A DNA stretch of 64,000 bases from Gautieria morchelliformis (lineage: Eukaryota; Basidiomycota; Agaricomycetes; Gomphales; Gomphaceae). The stretch covers positions 434,001-498,000 of the forward strand of contig WHVA01000010.1 in the NCBI GenBank assembly GCA_015179125.1. The letters run 5' to 3'. The translations under genes were made by a program, and so were the position numbers. Positions 42,355-52,355 of this stretch are shown here, one piece after another. Every line of letters begins with the position of its first letter. Position 1 is the first letter of the stretch. The notes below the pieces were generated by a model. That model was not told the origin of the DNA, did not search any database, and worked only from the letters and a program-made list of their open reading frames with translations.

Positions 42355-42715
42355 TGATCAACTGACGGCGAGTTCCAAGAGCTCATGGTGCAGCTACAAG
42401 AGCTGCAGGATGCAAAGGGGGAACAAGAGCGACGGTTTAGTGAATACCGGCACCTACTGCAAGCAAGCCGAGACCGAGCGTCAGCTGCGCGACATTCATG
42501 GGCAGGCAGCTGAGGAGAAGAAGCGTGTCGACCAGCTGGAGGTCGAACTCCACACCACGAGCACGCTTGAGGACCGGGAGGCGCAACTCCTGGCTGACAT
42601 GGAGAACCAGCAGAATGCACTGGCCGAGGCGCAGACGCGTTCTGCCTAACAGACGAGGGTGTCCAATGACTTGCGGCAGAAGCTTGCGATGATGACGGCG
42701 GACTGTGCAAAGCGC
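42355..42715 (+). pseudogene. Second ATG11 coiled-coil fragment
   Basis: EFQELMVQLQELQDAKGEQE, then SEYRHLLQASRDR, TERQLRDIHGQAAEEKKRVD and QLLADMENQQNALAEAQTRS, shifting frame once near 42,460. Its end (QTRVSNDLRQKLAMMTADC) matches the start of the coiled coil at 40,348-40,420, with TAA in place of a Lys codon at 42648-42650. It therefore overlaps the fragment at 40,120 and supplies the section that one lacks. Confidence 0.6.
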
Positions 42716-42810
42716 AATATATAGGGAGAAAATGTGGCCGATGATGCTCGTTCAGATGTCAAATACACGCAAAAGTGCGTAGTTTCTTTGTTGGAATATA
42801 CATCTATTTC

Positions 42811-44512
42811 CTACGCATGATTTCCTTCAAATCCATAGTGGGCTGAGGTGTCACTGAACGGTAGGTTGCTGGCTGATGCAAACAGTGTGTGCGCAGGGGG
42901 AGCCTGGGTCGCTTGCCACCAAGGGGCCTGTTCAGGTGGGGCATGCGAGGCTGACGGTCGCAACTCCCTATGCTGTGCTGTGTCATCGTATGGCCAAGCC
43001 AAGCAACCAGGCCCATGCACCGTATTGAGGTAGGCTTTTGTGAACCAGCGGCCGCAATTGCATTGATCTACACAACGCCAGAACACCTCAGGGTCAAGCC
43101 CATCATTGGATGATAGCGCATGAAATGCTGCCTGGAGCTGCGTGCCTTGAATGGGAGGTATGTGCCGGTTGTATGTCCACATCTCCTGGGATTCAGGCAG
43201 TACCATCAGGCACGCCGTCTCACCCCACAGCCTATCCCCAGGCGGCTTGCATATCTCTGACGTCTGATCAATAAGATATGTAAGTAATCATAAATACTGA
43301 AAACTTACACCCAGAAAGGTATTCGGCCTGTAAGAAGTTTCCGGCTGCTTCCTTCTCCACAGCCTTATACAAATGTAAGGGGACCATCGCAGGTGCAGGT
43401 ATCGGTGCAGGCGTCGAGGGGATCGGATCTGAGCCCGAGGGGACCATCTCAGGTGCAGGTGTCGGTGCAGGTGTCGAGGGCATGGAATCTGAGCAGCTCA
43501 AACCTAGAACTGACGGTATCAGCAGTAAAGTAGGCTTCCTAGAACTTGTAACTTACCATCAAGTGTCTTCTCTTTAGAGGGAACGTAGTTATCCAAGGAA
43601 TCCCAGTCCCTCGCTGCTGACACACGAGCTATCTCAGAGGTAAGAGATCCTAGCCACACATGAGACAAATATATACATGTAGTCAAATCTTACCTGTCTT
43701 CCTGCGCTTTGTCTTGCCTGCTCCAAATCCACCCTTACGAGTGGAGTTGACAAACGAGGATGGAGGTCGGACTGGGCTACCTTCGAGCACAGGCAATTCC
43801 TCTAGCATTCCATAGCTATCAAATCCAAATATCCCTAGTGAGGTGGGTTATGAGATACCATAAAAGACAGAAAAAGTGTGCATACCTGGCCCAGGGACAT
43901 CTCGCCGCTGATACTGGGTCGTTACCAGGTCCGGGTGAGCATAGAGTGACGATAAGGACTCTGTAGAAGTGTTAGGTGTGTTGCACATGCAGCATTAAAA
44001 GGAGAAAACATACTCCAAAAACCACACAGCCATCTGTGGCATGCCATTGCAACCTCACCGTGATAGGATGATTCAGGGCTGCTTACCACCCAAATGCATA
44101 CAAAGTGCCGCCGGGTTGTCTGATTTTCTTGCGTCTCAGACGGGCAACACGGCATGGGTCTGTCGAAGAGTTTGAAGGCCTTGTTGAACAGTGTGGGATG
44201 GTAGGGCTTTCCTTGTTCATCTGCCGGCGTATGTTTAACGTACCATGGCCAGAGTGATGGCTCCGCACTTTTTTTTTTCCAGTCAAGTAGCCACCCACTT
44301 TTAAATGCATCGTCGATAGACTCGAGAAATGGGCGGTAGATCTGTTGCTTAAGTAGAGCTGATTCATCACCAGCCTTAGCAGTTCTGAAAGATCTAGATG
44401 CTGGCCTGCGTTGAAATGGAGTAGAGGGTGCTGATGAGGTTGCCAAAGCAGTTTGACTTAGAGCTTGATATGTTGGAGGGCATGATGACGGCGTCGAGGG
44501 AGGTGAAGACAT
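42811..44512 (-). CDS. Multi-exon gene of unknown function
   Basis: ATG at 44512 begins MSSPPSTPSSCPPTYQ, a Ser/Pro/Thr-rich start. Exon 1 continues LLKQQIYRPFLESIDDAFKSGW, LLDWKKKSAEPSLWPWYVKH and SETQENQTTRRHFVCIW. Later exons give SLYAHPDLVTTQYQRRDVPG, FGFDSYGMLEELPVLEGSP, a tandem PIPSTPAPIPAPAMVP-type repeat and AVEKEAAGNFLQAEYLSG. The last exon runs ETACLMVLPESQEMWTYNRH to CVDQCNCGRWFTKAYLNTVH and stops at 42811. The C-x-C-G-R-W with a downstream H-GC could be a small metal site. No signal peptide or membrane span. Introns are GT-AG at about 44,080, 43,880, 43,700, 43,560 and 43,300. I do not recognise the family. Confidence 0.55.
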
Positions 44513-45317
44513 GATCAAGCGAAGCGAGTGATTATTGTGGGGTTAGTGAGTCAAACTCACGTTCCCTGCCGATGCACATCAATTGGCCCCAAATTACCAA
44601 TGCCAGCCCTAGGTAACATGCGTGACTGACTGTGAGCGGGTTATTAAGCAGATCAATCGCCAACTTGAGCCAGTCTCTACGTATAATCGTTACACGAAAA
44701 TAGACATTCGAACGACTATCTCCGACCGTATACCTTTATAGGACTGGGTTCGAGTCTAGTTCACGCAGGACGGTACGCGCAATCGTGTGTGGGAACGCTT
44801 AAAATTTTCAAAGTGCGGTTTCCGCGTCATGTATCTGAGGAGTTGCGCAAATGTTTCATGAAACAATTCATTGGGATATAGAAAATTGTGGAAACGGTAC
44901 CCTTGAATATACCCTAACACCGTCCCAACGCCTTCAGTGCCACCCTTTGTGACCGTGGTCAATCAGGCGTCACGTAAAAACCTATTTCTGTACAGATGTA
45001 ACCTCCTTATATTTTTCTCCGCTGGAAACTTGGCCTATAAGTCTATGCTTGTAAGTGTCGGGCCACGTCCAGGAGACCGACCTGCACAATAAACCACATC
45101 GCACACCCTACTACAGCGTCCTCAGAATCCAGAGCCATACTGCCAGGCCTCATATATCATAGCTGCCAAAAACATTCCAGAGATGTCAAGATAGTATTAT
45201 AGCCGTAGTCGCGCAAAATTTGGAACTACGAGTCCACGAGGGTAAGTGTCCGTCGGGGCAAGGGATCCTCTCTGAAATGCATTGTGTTAGCATATATTGG
45301 CATCAGAGGGTAAAAGG
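44513..45317. other. Intergenic, no gene recognised
   Basis: About 800 bases between the unknown gene's start and the F-box gene's stop, both on the minus strand. A 68-codon minus frame at 44,756-44,962 has no family likeness. A GGGTTCGAGTC string near 44,747 resembles a tRNA T-loop but the arm does not pair. Confidence 0.5.
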
Positions 45318-46355
45318 TCATACTGTGAGCGCACGGAACGACCTAAGAGTCGTATAGCAATCCAGCCTGACTTGTTTTCTGTGGCAAAGTTGTTCCAGCT
45401 CGTCAATATAGTTCGTCATCCTTTCATCCCATGGGCGAACTGAAGTCAAGCAGGACACCACCTGGAGCCTCGGGGACAAGGAGACACATTGTACCGAAAA
45501 ATCCTCTACGCGGCAAGTAGGTATCACGGCATACGCCAAGTGTTCCAGGGGTAAGTCTCGGAGTACCTGGGAGAGTTCTTGAGAGATAAAAGTCTCGGTC
45601 TTGAACTCCCGGAGTCGAAGGCAATCTTTCAAAGCCAACGGGGAAAGCCACCATGGCATTATAACCGATTCCAACGAGTGCCGAGAGAATTCTAAGAGGC
45701 AGTGACAGATCGTGTGCTGGGACACATCTAGGATGCGCAAGTTGAGTTTTGGCTTGCGAGTGTTCCATGGCTCGTGTAGGAAGGTACTATGACATTCGAT
45801 CCTCAGCTCAGTGAGATTGGGGGAGATTTGACATATGGGTGGACAGCCCCGAAGAACGAGAATTCGAAGGGAGGCCCATCCACTGCGCACAAGAATGCGG
45901 GTAATCTCAACACCGAGTTCACCTTCCCAGTCGCAGCATTCCAGAGCCGAGACGTTTGGGGGAAGTATGACCGGCACTTCGGGGAGTGTCCACATGTTGC
46001 GAAAGGTCACAGAGAGCCCATACAGGTTTGAACAAATGGAGAGCAGCGATGAGAGATCCGCTGGACTCGAGACAGTGGGTGTGGTGCCAATCCAAACCTT
46101 CAACCACAATACAACATCTTTCAATGCGCTTCTTCTGTGGCTGGGGCGTGTCAAGGCCTCCTTCAATCCAGGCAGGCTGGACGGTGTGCGGACCTCGACA
46201 TGTCGAAAGAGCAATGGCTGAGCCTGCGCAGCCCATGCTCGACACACCCGACAGCAGGTGTTGAGGTAGCTGCGATCTGGTCGAAACTTGTGGTTGAAAT
46301 AGCCAGCCTCGAGAACCTGAAGAATAATTTCACTTGGGAGCGACGGGATGGTCAT
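45318..46355 (-). CDS. F-box-like protein with leucine-rich C-terminal region
   Basis: Single-exon frame of 345 codons, ATG at 46355. The start MTIPSLPSEIILQVLEAGYF with YLNTCCRVCRAWAAQAQPLLFRHV matches an F-box: LPSEI, then C-x-V-C-R-A-W and the PLLFRHVEVRT tail. The rest contains irregular leucine-rich stretches (LSSLLSICSNLYGLSV, ASLRILVLRGC, LNLRILDVSQH, LREFKTETF) as in the large basidiomycete F-box families. It would act as a substrate adaptor of an SCF ubiquitin ligase through Skp1. No signal peptide. Substrate cannot be predicted. Confidence 0.8.
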   Translation of the reverse strand: MTIPSLPSEIILQVLEAGYFNHKFRPDRSYLNTCCRVCRAWAAQAQPLLFRHVEVRTPSSLPGLKEALTRPSHRRSALKDVVLWLKVWIGTTPTVSSPADLSSLLSICSNLYGLSVTFRNMWTLPEVPVILPPNVSALECCDWEGELGVEITRILVRSGWASLRILVLRGCPPICQISPNLTELRIECHSTFLHEPWNTRKPKLNLRILDVSQHTICHCLLEFSRHSLESVIMPWWLSPLALKDCLRLREFKTETFISQELSQVLRDLPLEHLAYAVIPTCRVEDFSVQCVSLSPRLQVVSCLTSVRPWDERMTNYIDELEQLCHRKQVRLDCYTTLRSFRALTV

Positions 46356-46730
46356 TGCAGAGGACAGCCCACGGCTTCCTTTCTATAATGTGCCACATGG
46401 GACCGACCGGTGGCGCAAATTACGTAAATGCAGAAGTTGCAACTTGAAACACGCCGGAAATGTGACGAAAGTCTGACATAGTGCACGATACTTGGGCAAA
46501 TCTCGAAGCGGCCCCAACTTGGGAACTTTCCCACAATTTTCGCGGGACAGAAAAATTTTGTATGTCTATACTGTGGCAAGAACCTCCGGGTAAGTATAGC
46601 AAGGTTGTGAGTGTGCGGACTAATCGTATGCACGCTCTAACCCACTCTTTGTCTAAGTTACATAAAGCCTAATTAATCCTCGAAGCGGGCTGTTCCTTTC
46701 ATATCACGACCTTTACCAGCTAGCCCGACC
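46356..46730. promoter_or_regulatory. Divergent promoter between F-box gene and GAL10-like gene
   Basis: 375 bases between two divergent starts. Nothing beyond ordinary promoter-like composition; a short plus frame ending at 46,672 is noise. Confidence 0.4.
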
Positions 46731-48304
46731 ATGCCCTCACAAGAGCCTCTGCGTGTGGGTCTCAAACATTCACATTTCTTAGCATCTCTGAAGTGTATGG
46801 ATAGCTTGTAATTGTCACCGGCGGTGCTGGCTATATTGGTGCGTGGAATACGCATATCCCGTACTGGTCCTGAGCCTTCCAGCGCAGGCTCCCATATTGT
46901 CCTTACTCTGCTGTTGACACGGCGGTTCAAGGTCATATCCATAGACAACAACCACAACTCGCACCCGCTCGCGCTATCGCGCGTGTCCAAGATCGCGTCC
47001 GACGCCTTGCCGCCAGATGCGTCCGAGCAGGACAAAAGCAGCGCACAGGTAGATGTGCACCAGGGCAATCTTACACGCGTCGAGGATGTGTCCAGGGTGT
47101 TCGAGCAGTACGGCAAGGGCGCCATATGGGGCGTTATCCACGTCGCAGTGAGTGACGTTCGTTCGTGGACCGTTGCACCCGTGATGCATTCGCCGTAGGC
47201 GTATAAAGCTGTCGGCGAATCAGGGGAGATCCCACTGGTCTATTACCAAAACAACGTCTGTGCAACAATCTCGCTGCTCCAGATCATGGACGCCTATGGG
47301 TGCACTCGATTCGTCTACTCGTCCTCCGCCACGGTCTATGGCATCCCACCACTTATCCCTATCCCAGAAACCAGTCCCCTAAAGTCTGAGAGCTGTTATG
47401 GCCGAACCAAGATTGTCTCTGAGGGTGTTCTTTATGATCTTTGCCTATGTATGTCATCTTGCATAAAGACCATGCCCGCGACAGACAGACTAAAACGGCC
47501 GCAGCGCGACCTGACACGTGGAGAGCCATTTCTCTGCGGTATTTCAAGTGCGGCTTTGTTATAAATAAATGCTCCCTGCAGTACTCATCCCTTCGCAGTC
47601 CAGCTGGTGCACATCCTTCCGGTCTTATCGGTGAAGACCCTCGTGGTCGACCTGGCAACCTTCTGCCGCTGCTGTCGCAAATGGCAGTTGGCCGAGTCAA
47701 AGACACCGTGCTTAAAGTCTTCGGAAACGATTATCCTACTAGGTGTGCTCACCCGTCGACAGGCGCCTACCCGCTAATCATGCCACAGGGATGGCACCTG
47801 TGTACGTGATTATTTACACGTCATGGACCTTGCCGCCGGCCATTTGCTCGCATTGGACGCGCTCGAGCCCGGCTCCATTGACAAAGCCTCTTGGGCGTCT
47901 ATACCCGGGCTAGATGCTGCGCCGGGGTTAAAGACTCCAGCCGCTGCTCAGCGACATGACGTTTTCGCGGGCCTTGGCGAAAAGGAAGGCAAGTTCAGAG
48001 CATTCAACCTCGGCACAGGCCGGGGCCAGAGTGTCCTCGAGATTGTGGAGGCGATGCGTAAAACCACCGGGAAGATGTTTGAGACGGAGATCATTGGCAG
48101 ACGGTAAGGTCTACCACGGCAGTAACTGTACGTTCTGAATAATTGTCGTTTGGGCGCAGGCTGGGAGATGTACCGGACTTGACGGCAGATCCTACATTGG
48201 CGGGGAAGGAGCTGGGATTCAGTGCCCCGCAGCCTTTGGAGGTCATGTGTCGTGATTTGTGGAACTGGCAGTCGAAAAACCCAGAGGGGTATGACACAAA
48301 ATAG
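46731..48304 (+). CDS. GAL10: UDP-glucose 4-epimerase
   Basis: Leloir-pathway enzyme interconverting UDP-galactose and UDP-glucose, NAD-dependent, cytosolic. ATG at 46731 (MPSQEPLRV), intron, then the Rossmann loop VTGGAGYI split after the Gly codon by an intron and resumed as GSHIVLTLL. Then [11 protein letters not shown], a long [14 protein letters not shown] strand, [20 protein letters not shown], the catalytic SSSATVYG and Y-G-R-T-K (YxxxK), LRYFN joined across an intron to [62 protein letters not shown] and [11 protein letters not shown]. Stop 48302-48304. Epimerase only: the mutarotase domain fused in yeast Gal10 is absent, as is usual in many filamentous fungi. About 400 residues, eight or so exons. 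All catalytic residues are present. Confidence 0.92.
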
Positions 48305-48314
48305 ACCGCGGCCT

Positions 48315-48457
48315 CGTACAGGGTTTTCTAATTTTTTAGATTCATATCTTACACCACCACTATTCTTCTTGCCAGTCTCTAGCTAGTACCTAAAACAGTG
48401 ATATAGAGCAGTTGGGGATGTCCACTCAGACGGTTGTGTGAAATTCGTATCATTAAT
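48315..48457 (+). repeat. Dispersed repeat, copy 1
   Basis: About 140 bases sharing CAGTGATATAGAGCAGTTG, CTACTCAGAC/CCACTCAGAC and GTGTGAAATTCGT with the segment at 61,918-62,066, in the same orientation, roughly 75-80% alike by eye. Unclassified. Confidence 0.7.
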
Positions 48458-48482
48458 CAGGGTTTAAGTAGGAACGCACTTA

Positions 48483-49384
48483 AGATAGAAGTCATCTTAA
48501 ACTGGCACCTTTATGTAAGCGGGCGCTTAGGTCACGTGATGCGCCAAATCCTCGCCTTGGGGATTTTTTTTTTTTTTTTTCCCCTTTCAGAAGGCACCTT
48601 GGTGCAATGACATGTTCTATAATATAATTAGTGACATTGAATTATATTACATGAATTCCTTGTCCAACTCAGACATAATGTTTGGAGGTAAAGTACGATG
48701 GGCATGGTATTTACGGTTTTCCCAGACAGCTTGTGCCCCATTCAACCCTTTTTTGTAGGCATCTATAAATCGGGCCAACCTATTAGCATCCCTGTTGAGG
48801 AGTTAGAATCTGCTGATAGGAAACAATTCTCACACACCTCTGAATCTGTACAAAGGGGACATCATCTAGACAGCCGCAATCCCTGAGGCCTGAATGTGTG
48901 AATGGGGTCAAGCACAACCTGCCGGGCGGTCAAAGTGACGACTAAGCAAGCGGCCTGCAGTGGAACTCACCTAGTGTAAGGTTGTACCTACCTAAACCCT
49001 GATTTAAGCAGTAGAAATGTGTAGCAAGGGCCCCAGAGTGGTTTGAAGCTTTTTTCGTGCGTCGTCCAAAGGTTCGAAAGGCTGACAAATAGGTCACGTG
49101 ACCGCCAAATTCCATCGGTCCAAAAACCGAAATTGCAGGAAATCATTCTAGGACATCAGAAAAATAATTTGGTATTTTTTCTATGTCACATTTTGGATGC
49201 TATATATCTCCTCAATAAATATAGATATATCCTAAGTCTCTCCTAAGGATTGTAGGTAGACATGTCCCAAAGAGACTCTAGGAAGCCATTTGGCAAAAAG
49301 TGTTTGCCTTCGAGTGTTATTGAGCTCGCCGTTGGACTGTGCTCAGCTTACGTAAGGGGTGCCAGTTTAAGATGACTTCTATCT
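48483..49384. mobile_element. Non-autonomous TIR element, TA target site
   Basis: Terminal inverted repeats of about 38 bases, the outer 27 perfect: AGATAGAAGTCATCTTAAAC then TGGCACC at 48483, with the reverse complement ending at 49384. TA dinucleotides sit directly outside both ends (48481-48482 and 49385-49386), as for Tc1/mariner-type insertion. The 902-base interior has a poly-T run at 48,565-48,580 and no transposase frame. A shorter inverted pair (GGGTTTAAGTAGG near 48,460 and CCTACCTAAACCC near 48,988) links the interior to its left flank. Confidence 0.7.
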
Positions 49385-49394
49385 TACACCAGAC

Positions 49395-50030
49395 GAATCC
49401 CTTGCCGAGCTCGCGGCTTAGTCGTCGCACGTGACGCTCCTTCGCCTCCCAGTTTCTTAGCCTCAACCTGCCTCTCTCATTCCCGACTTGTCTTGTGCAT
49501 TAAGGTATGTATCACCTCTCTTCCCCAGCGCCGCTAGTGCCGCTGAATCGTAGCCGCACGCTTGTGATAGAATCCCGCTGAGCGCGTCCGCGCTCACGTC
49601 AGACACTCGTCAGCGAGCCGTCATACGTGTCTCAGCGGGGGGACCATTCTATCTTATTTAGCGGCCTCGCCCGGTTTTTTTGGTGCCCGCGCGCACCACG
49701 CTGCCTCGCACTTTGGCTCGCTCGCCACGCTCGCTCTAACGCCGCGCAGTCTATTTGCAGTTTTTTCGCTCTCCCTCCCTCCCTCTCTCCTGTTCGTATC
49801 CCTGCGCAGCTCTTAGGCTTTTTCCCACCGGGTTTTTTACTGCCATCTGCCGCCGTCAGGTTTTTTCTCCCTCCCTCCCCCTGTACTACTCGCCTTCCCC
49901 TTTTCCCTTATACAAGCCTCGCCTGCACTTCGCTTTGGCGGATGGTTATTACGTGGGAAGAATAGAAATTATTTTGCAAGTATACTACTTATGGAGTTAC
50001 AGTAAAAACTGATCTACTCAGAATCGGACA
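49395..50030. other. Gene-free stretch with CT-rich tracts
   Basis: Pyrimidine-rich blocks (CTCCCTCCCTCCCTCTCTCC near 49,770 and again near 49,870) and AGGCTTTTTCCCACCGGGTT near 49,812. The latter resembles, in reverse complement, the segment at 51,750-51,825 that joins repeats A2 and B2 of the DIRS-like element, so this may be a related terminal fragment. No gene. Confidence 0.35.
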
Positions 50031-50459
50031 CCGTAGGGTTTGAACTATTGAAACTACTCTTGATACCATTGATGGACCACACCATATGCACCCATAATAC
50101 CTCCTGCACGTGACTCACCCAGTCCATGTTATAAAGCACATGTGGGAGGAGGTACACATTGGGTTGGCAGACATAGATGGGAAGAAAAAAAGTTAAAGGG
50201 GATATATTACATTGGTACAGGTCCACTAAATGTCGGTGGGGACGGGCGTGGTAAGTACGGCGAAGGATCATGGGACGAGCGATTCTGGGAGGTATAGCAA
50301 AGATGAGAAACTTGAAAGGGGATAGGGAAAGAACAATAAGACACTGTCTTAAACCCGAAGTCAGGCGATGACCAAAAAAGGAAACATGTCGAAGTGCAGA
50401 CTTTTTAAGGCAGTGTCAGCAAACCCCTGGACGATGGTGTTGTAAGTAAGTCAGTGAAG

Positions 50460-51000
50460 TCATCTGACGATGACCACCTCAAAGACACACATTAGCAGCC
50501 AAGGTAATGGTAGACATTTGGAAGAGACAAATGGGAAAAGACCACGCTCACCACCTTATAAGTTGAGATACACAGCGACAATGTCAGAGACAGGAGGGAA
50601 ACCGAGAAAGAGGCAAAAGAAGAAGAAGGAAAAGAAAGGGGCATGAAAGGCTAGGCGAGACCTCGGTTTCCCTTCTGCACTCACCGTGTCTTCGTGGGCA
50701 TAGTGGGGGTAACATGCAACCTTTAGCAGGATACAGCGTACGGTCGGGTTTGTAAACAACTAACAAAGACGACAAGGTGAGGGTACTATAACAAAGCAAG
50801 GAACGCAGACGCACTCCAACACGAAAGACTTAGTGCCATTGTGAACATCTCCCTGGGGGGACTGTGAAGCCTCATCTCGAGAGGCACAGTGTCATAAAAA
50901 CAATAGTAAGTGGGCGTAGTCGTCTGACGACAACCACCTCGAAGACAAACATTAGCAGCCAAGGTAATGGCAGACATTTGAAAGAGACAAACCAAAAAAC
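50460..51000 (+). repeat. Direct repeat, two copies
   Basis: A ~70-base unit (CATTAGCAGCCAAGGTAATG core, then AGACATTTG and AAGAGACAAA) occurs at about 50,465-50,535 and 50,925-50,995, roughly 460 bases apart, each followed by a CTTATAAGTTGA motif. Confidence 0.8.
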
Positions 51001-51390
51001 ACAACATCAGCTGCTTATAAGTTGAAGTATATAGCGAATATGACATCAAGGCAAGTGAGAGACAGGAGGAAAACCGAGGGCAATCGGAGGGAAAGAAAGA
51101 AAGGAGAACGCAGGCCAGGACAACGGCACGGACAGACAGGAGAAAAGGCAAGGGGAGGGAAAGAAAAAGGAGAACGCATGCCAGGACAACAGCGCAGACA
51201 GACACGGAGTCGGCTTTAGTCGTTTACTCGGCTTTAGTCGTTTACTCGGCTTTAGTCGTTTACTCGGCTTTAGTCGTTTACTCGGCTTTAGTCGTTTACA
51301 AACCCAACCGTATGCTGTATCCTGCTAAAGGTTGCATGTTACCCCCCACTACGCCCACGAAGACACGACGAGTGCAGGAGGGAAACCGAG
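50665..51390. repeat. Foldback element with ~95 bp inverted arms
   Basis: The left arm 50,665-50,757 and right arm 51,294-51,390 are reverse complements at about 93% (GTTTACAAACCC...GGTTGCATGTTACC...GAAACCGAG). A second, nested hairpin pairs GGAGGGAAACCGAG near 50,592 with CTCGGTTTCCCTTC near 50,662. The purine-rich block AAAGAGGCAAAAGAAGAAG... near 50,604 is directly repeated beyond the right arm. The loop holds an 18 bp tandem array. No gene. Confidence 0.8.
51210..51299. repeat. 18 bp tandem array, five copies
   Basis: Five exact copies of TCGGCTTTAGTCGTTTAC (5 x 18 = 90 bases), abutting the right arm of the foldback. The last GTTTAC runs into that arm. Confidence 0.95.
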
Positions 51391-51830
51391 AAAGAGACAA
51401 AAGAAGAAAAAGGAAAAGAAAGGGGCATGAAAGGCTAGGCGAGACCGTCTCAAACATGGACAAAGAAGGACAAAGCGATACGTGTCGTATGCTTAATAGA
51501 AGTCTGATACTTGTACCGTACACGTCTCTCAAAATCTTTTCTGCCGTGGCGACCTCGCTAGGCGCCGGCACACTATATCTCGCTATAAGCCCACCTGGCT
51601 CGGGCCCAAGGATTCGCGAATTCCAGTAGGCCCTGGAGGCGGCTCAGACTAGGGATGCCGGTGCCTCGCTCGGGAGACATGGATTGAAGACATGTTATTG
51701 TACAGGGTAATCAATATGTATGGCTACGAGAATAGAAGAGAAAGTGGGGATGGCATGCAGCGGTAAAAACCCGTAGGGAAAAAGCCTGCATGATACGCTG
51801 TAATACAAGGGAGAGGGAGGGAGGGGAAGT

Positions 51831-52230
51831 GAAACAATGGTGAAAAACTGTGCGAATGTTAGCGAGAGCATGGCAAGTGAGCCAAGTGTGGGACTACCTG
51901 TGCGATGGGGAGCGCTGCGAGCAGATAGCGCACAGGGGCGATTGGTGAGAAAGTTAAATAAGCTGGAGTAGTTCTCCCACTGAGACATGCATGACAGTCC
52001 ATGACGTGGGCGCTGACGTGTCTAGTGGGACTCAAGCCTGCGCGCACGGTGAAGTTCAGCGAGAACTTCAGTGTGAGTAGGGAAACATGGTAGCGTACCG
52101 TCGAGATAGAAATACAAAGTGAGCGGTGAACAGAAGAGTGAAAGTTGGAAGCTCAGCGTGGGACTGTGGATGAACCGCGAGGCGGGCGTGGAATTCGCCG
52201 CGTGTAAGAACGCTTCGCTACTTAAACTAC
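51831..52230 (-). repeat. Split direct repeat A2 of the DIRS-like element
   Basis: 400 bases matching 57,064-57,775 apart from the solo LTR there; about 95% alike by eye (for example GATGGGGAGCGCTGCGAGCA in both). Ends CTTAAACTAC at 52230 directly against B1. Confidence 0.92.
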
Positions 52231-52319
52231 CATGAATTCCGGTATGCCCTGGAGGCAGCTCAGACTAGGGATGCCGGTGCCGAGCGAGGCACCGCAAGGG
52301 AGACATGGATTGAAGACAC
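52231..52319 (-). repeat. Split direct repeat B1 (partner B2 at 51,616-51,693)
   Basis: GAATTCCGGTATGCCCTGGA here matches GAATTCCAGTAGGCCCTGGA at B2. Both continue with GCTCAGACTAGGGATGCCGG and GGGAGACATGGATTGAAGAC; B1 has about 10 extra bases in the middle. Confidence 0.88.
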
Positions 52320-52355
52320 ATATTGAGGTAGAAAATGATGATGATGTAGAGTTGT

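Noticed and set aside
44690-44775. Possible tRNA suggested by GGGTTCGAGTC
   Set aside because: The T-arm would have at least two mismatches in five pairs and no acceptor or anticodon arm can be drawn around it.
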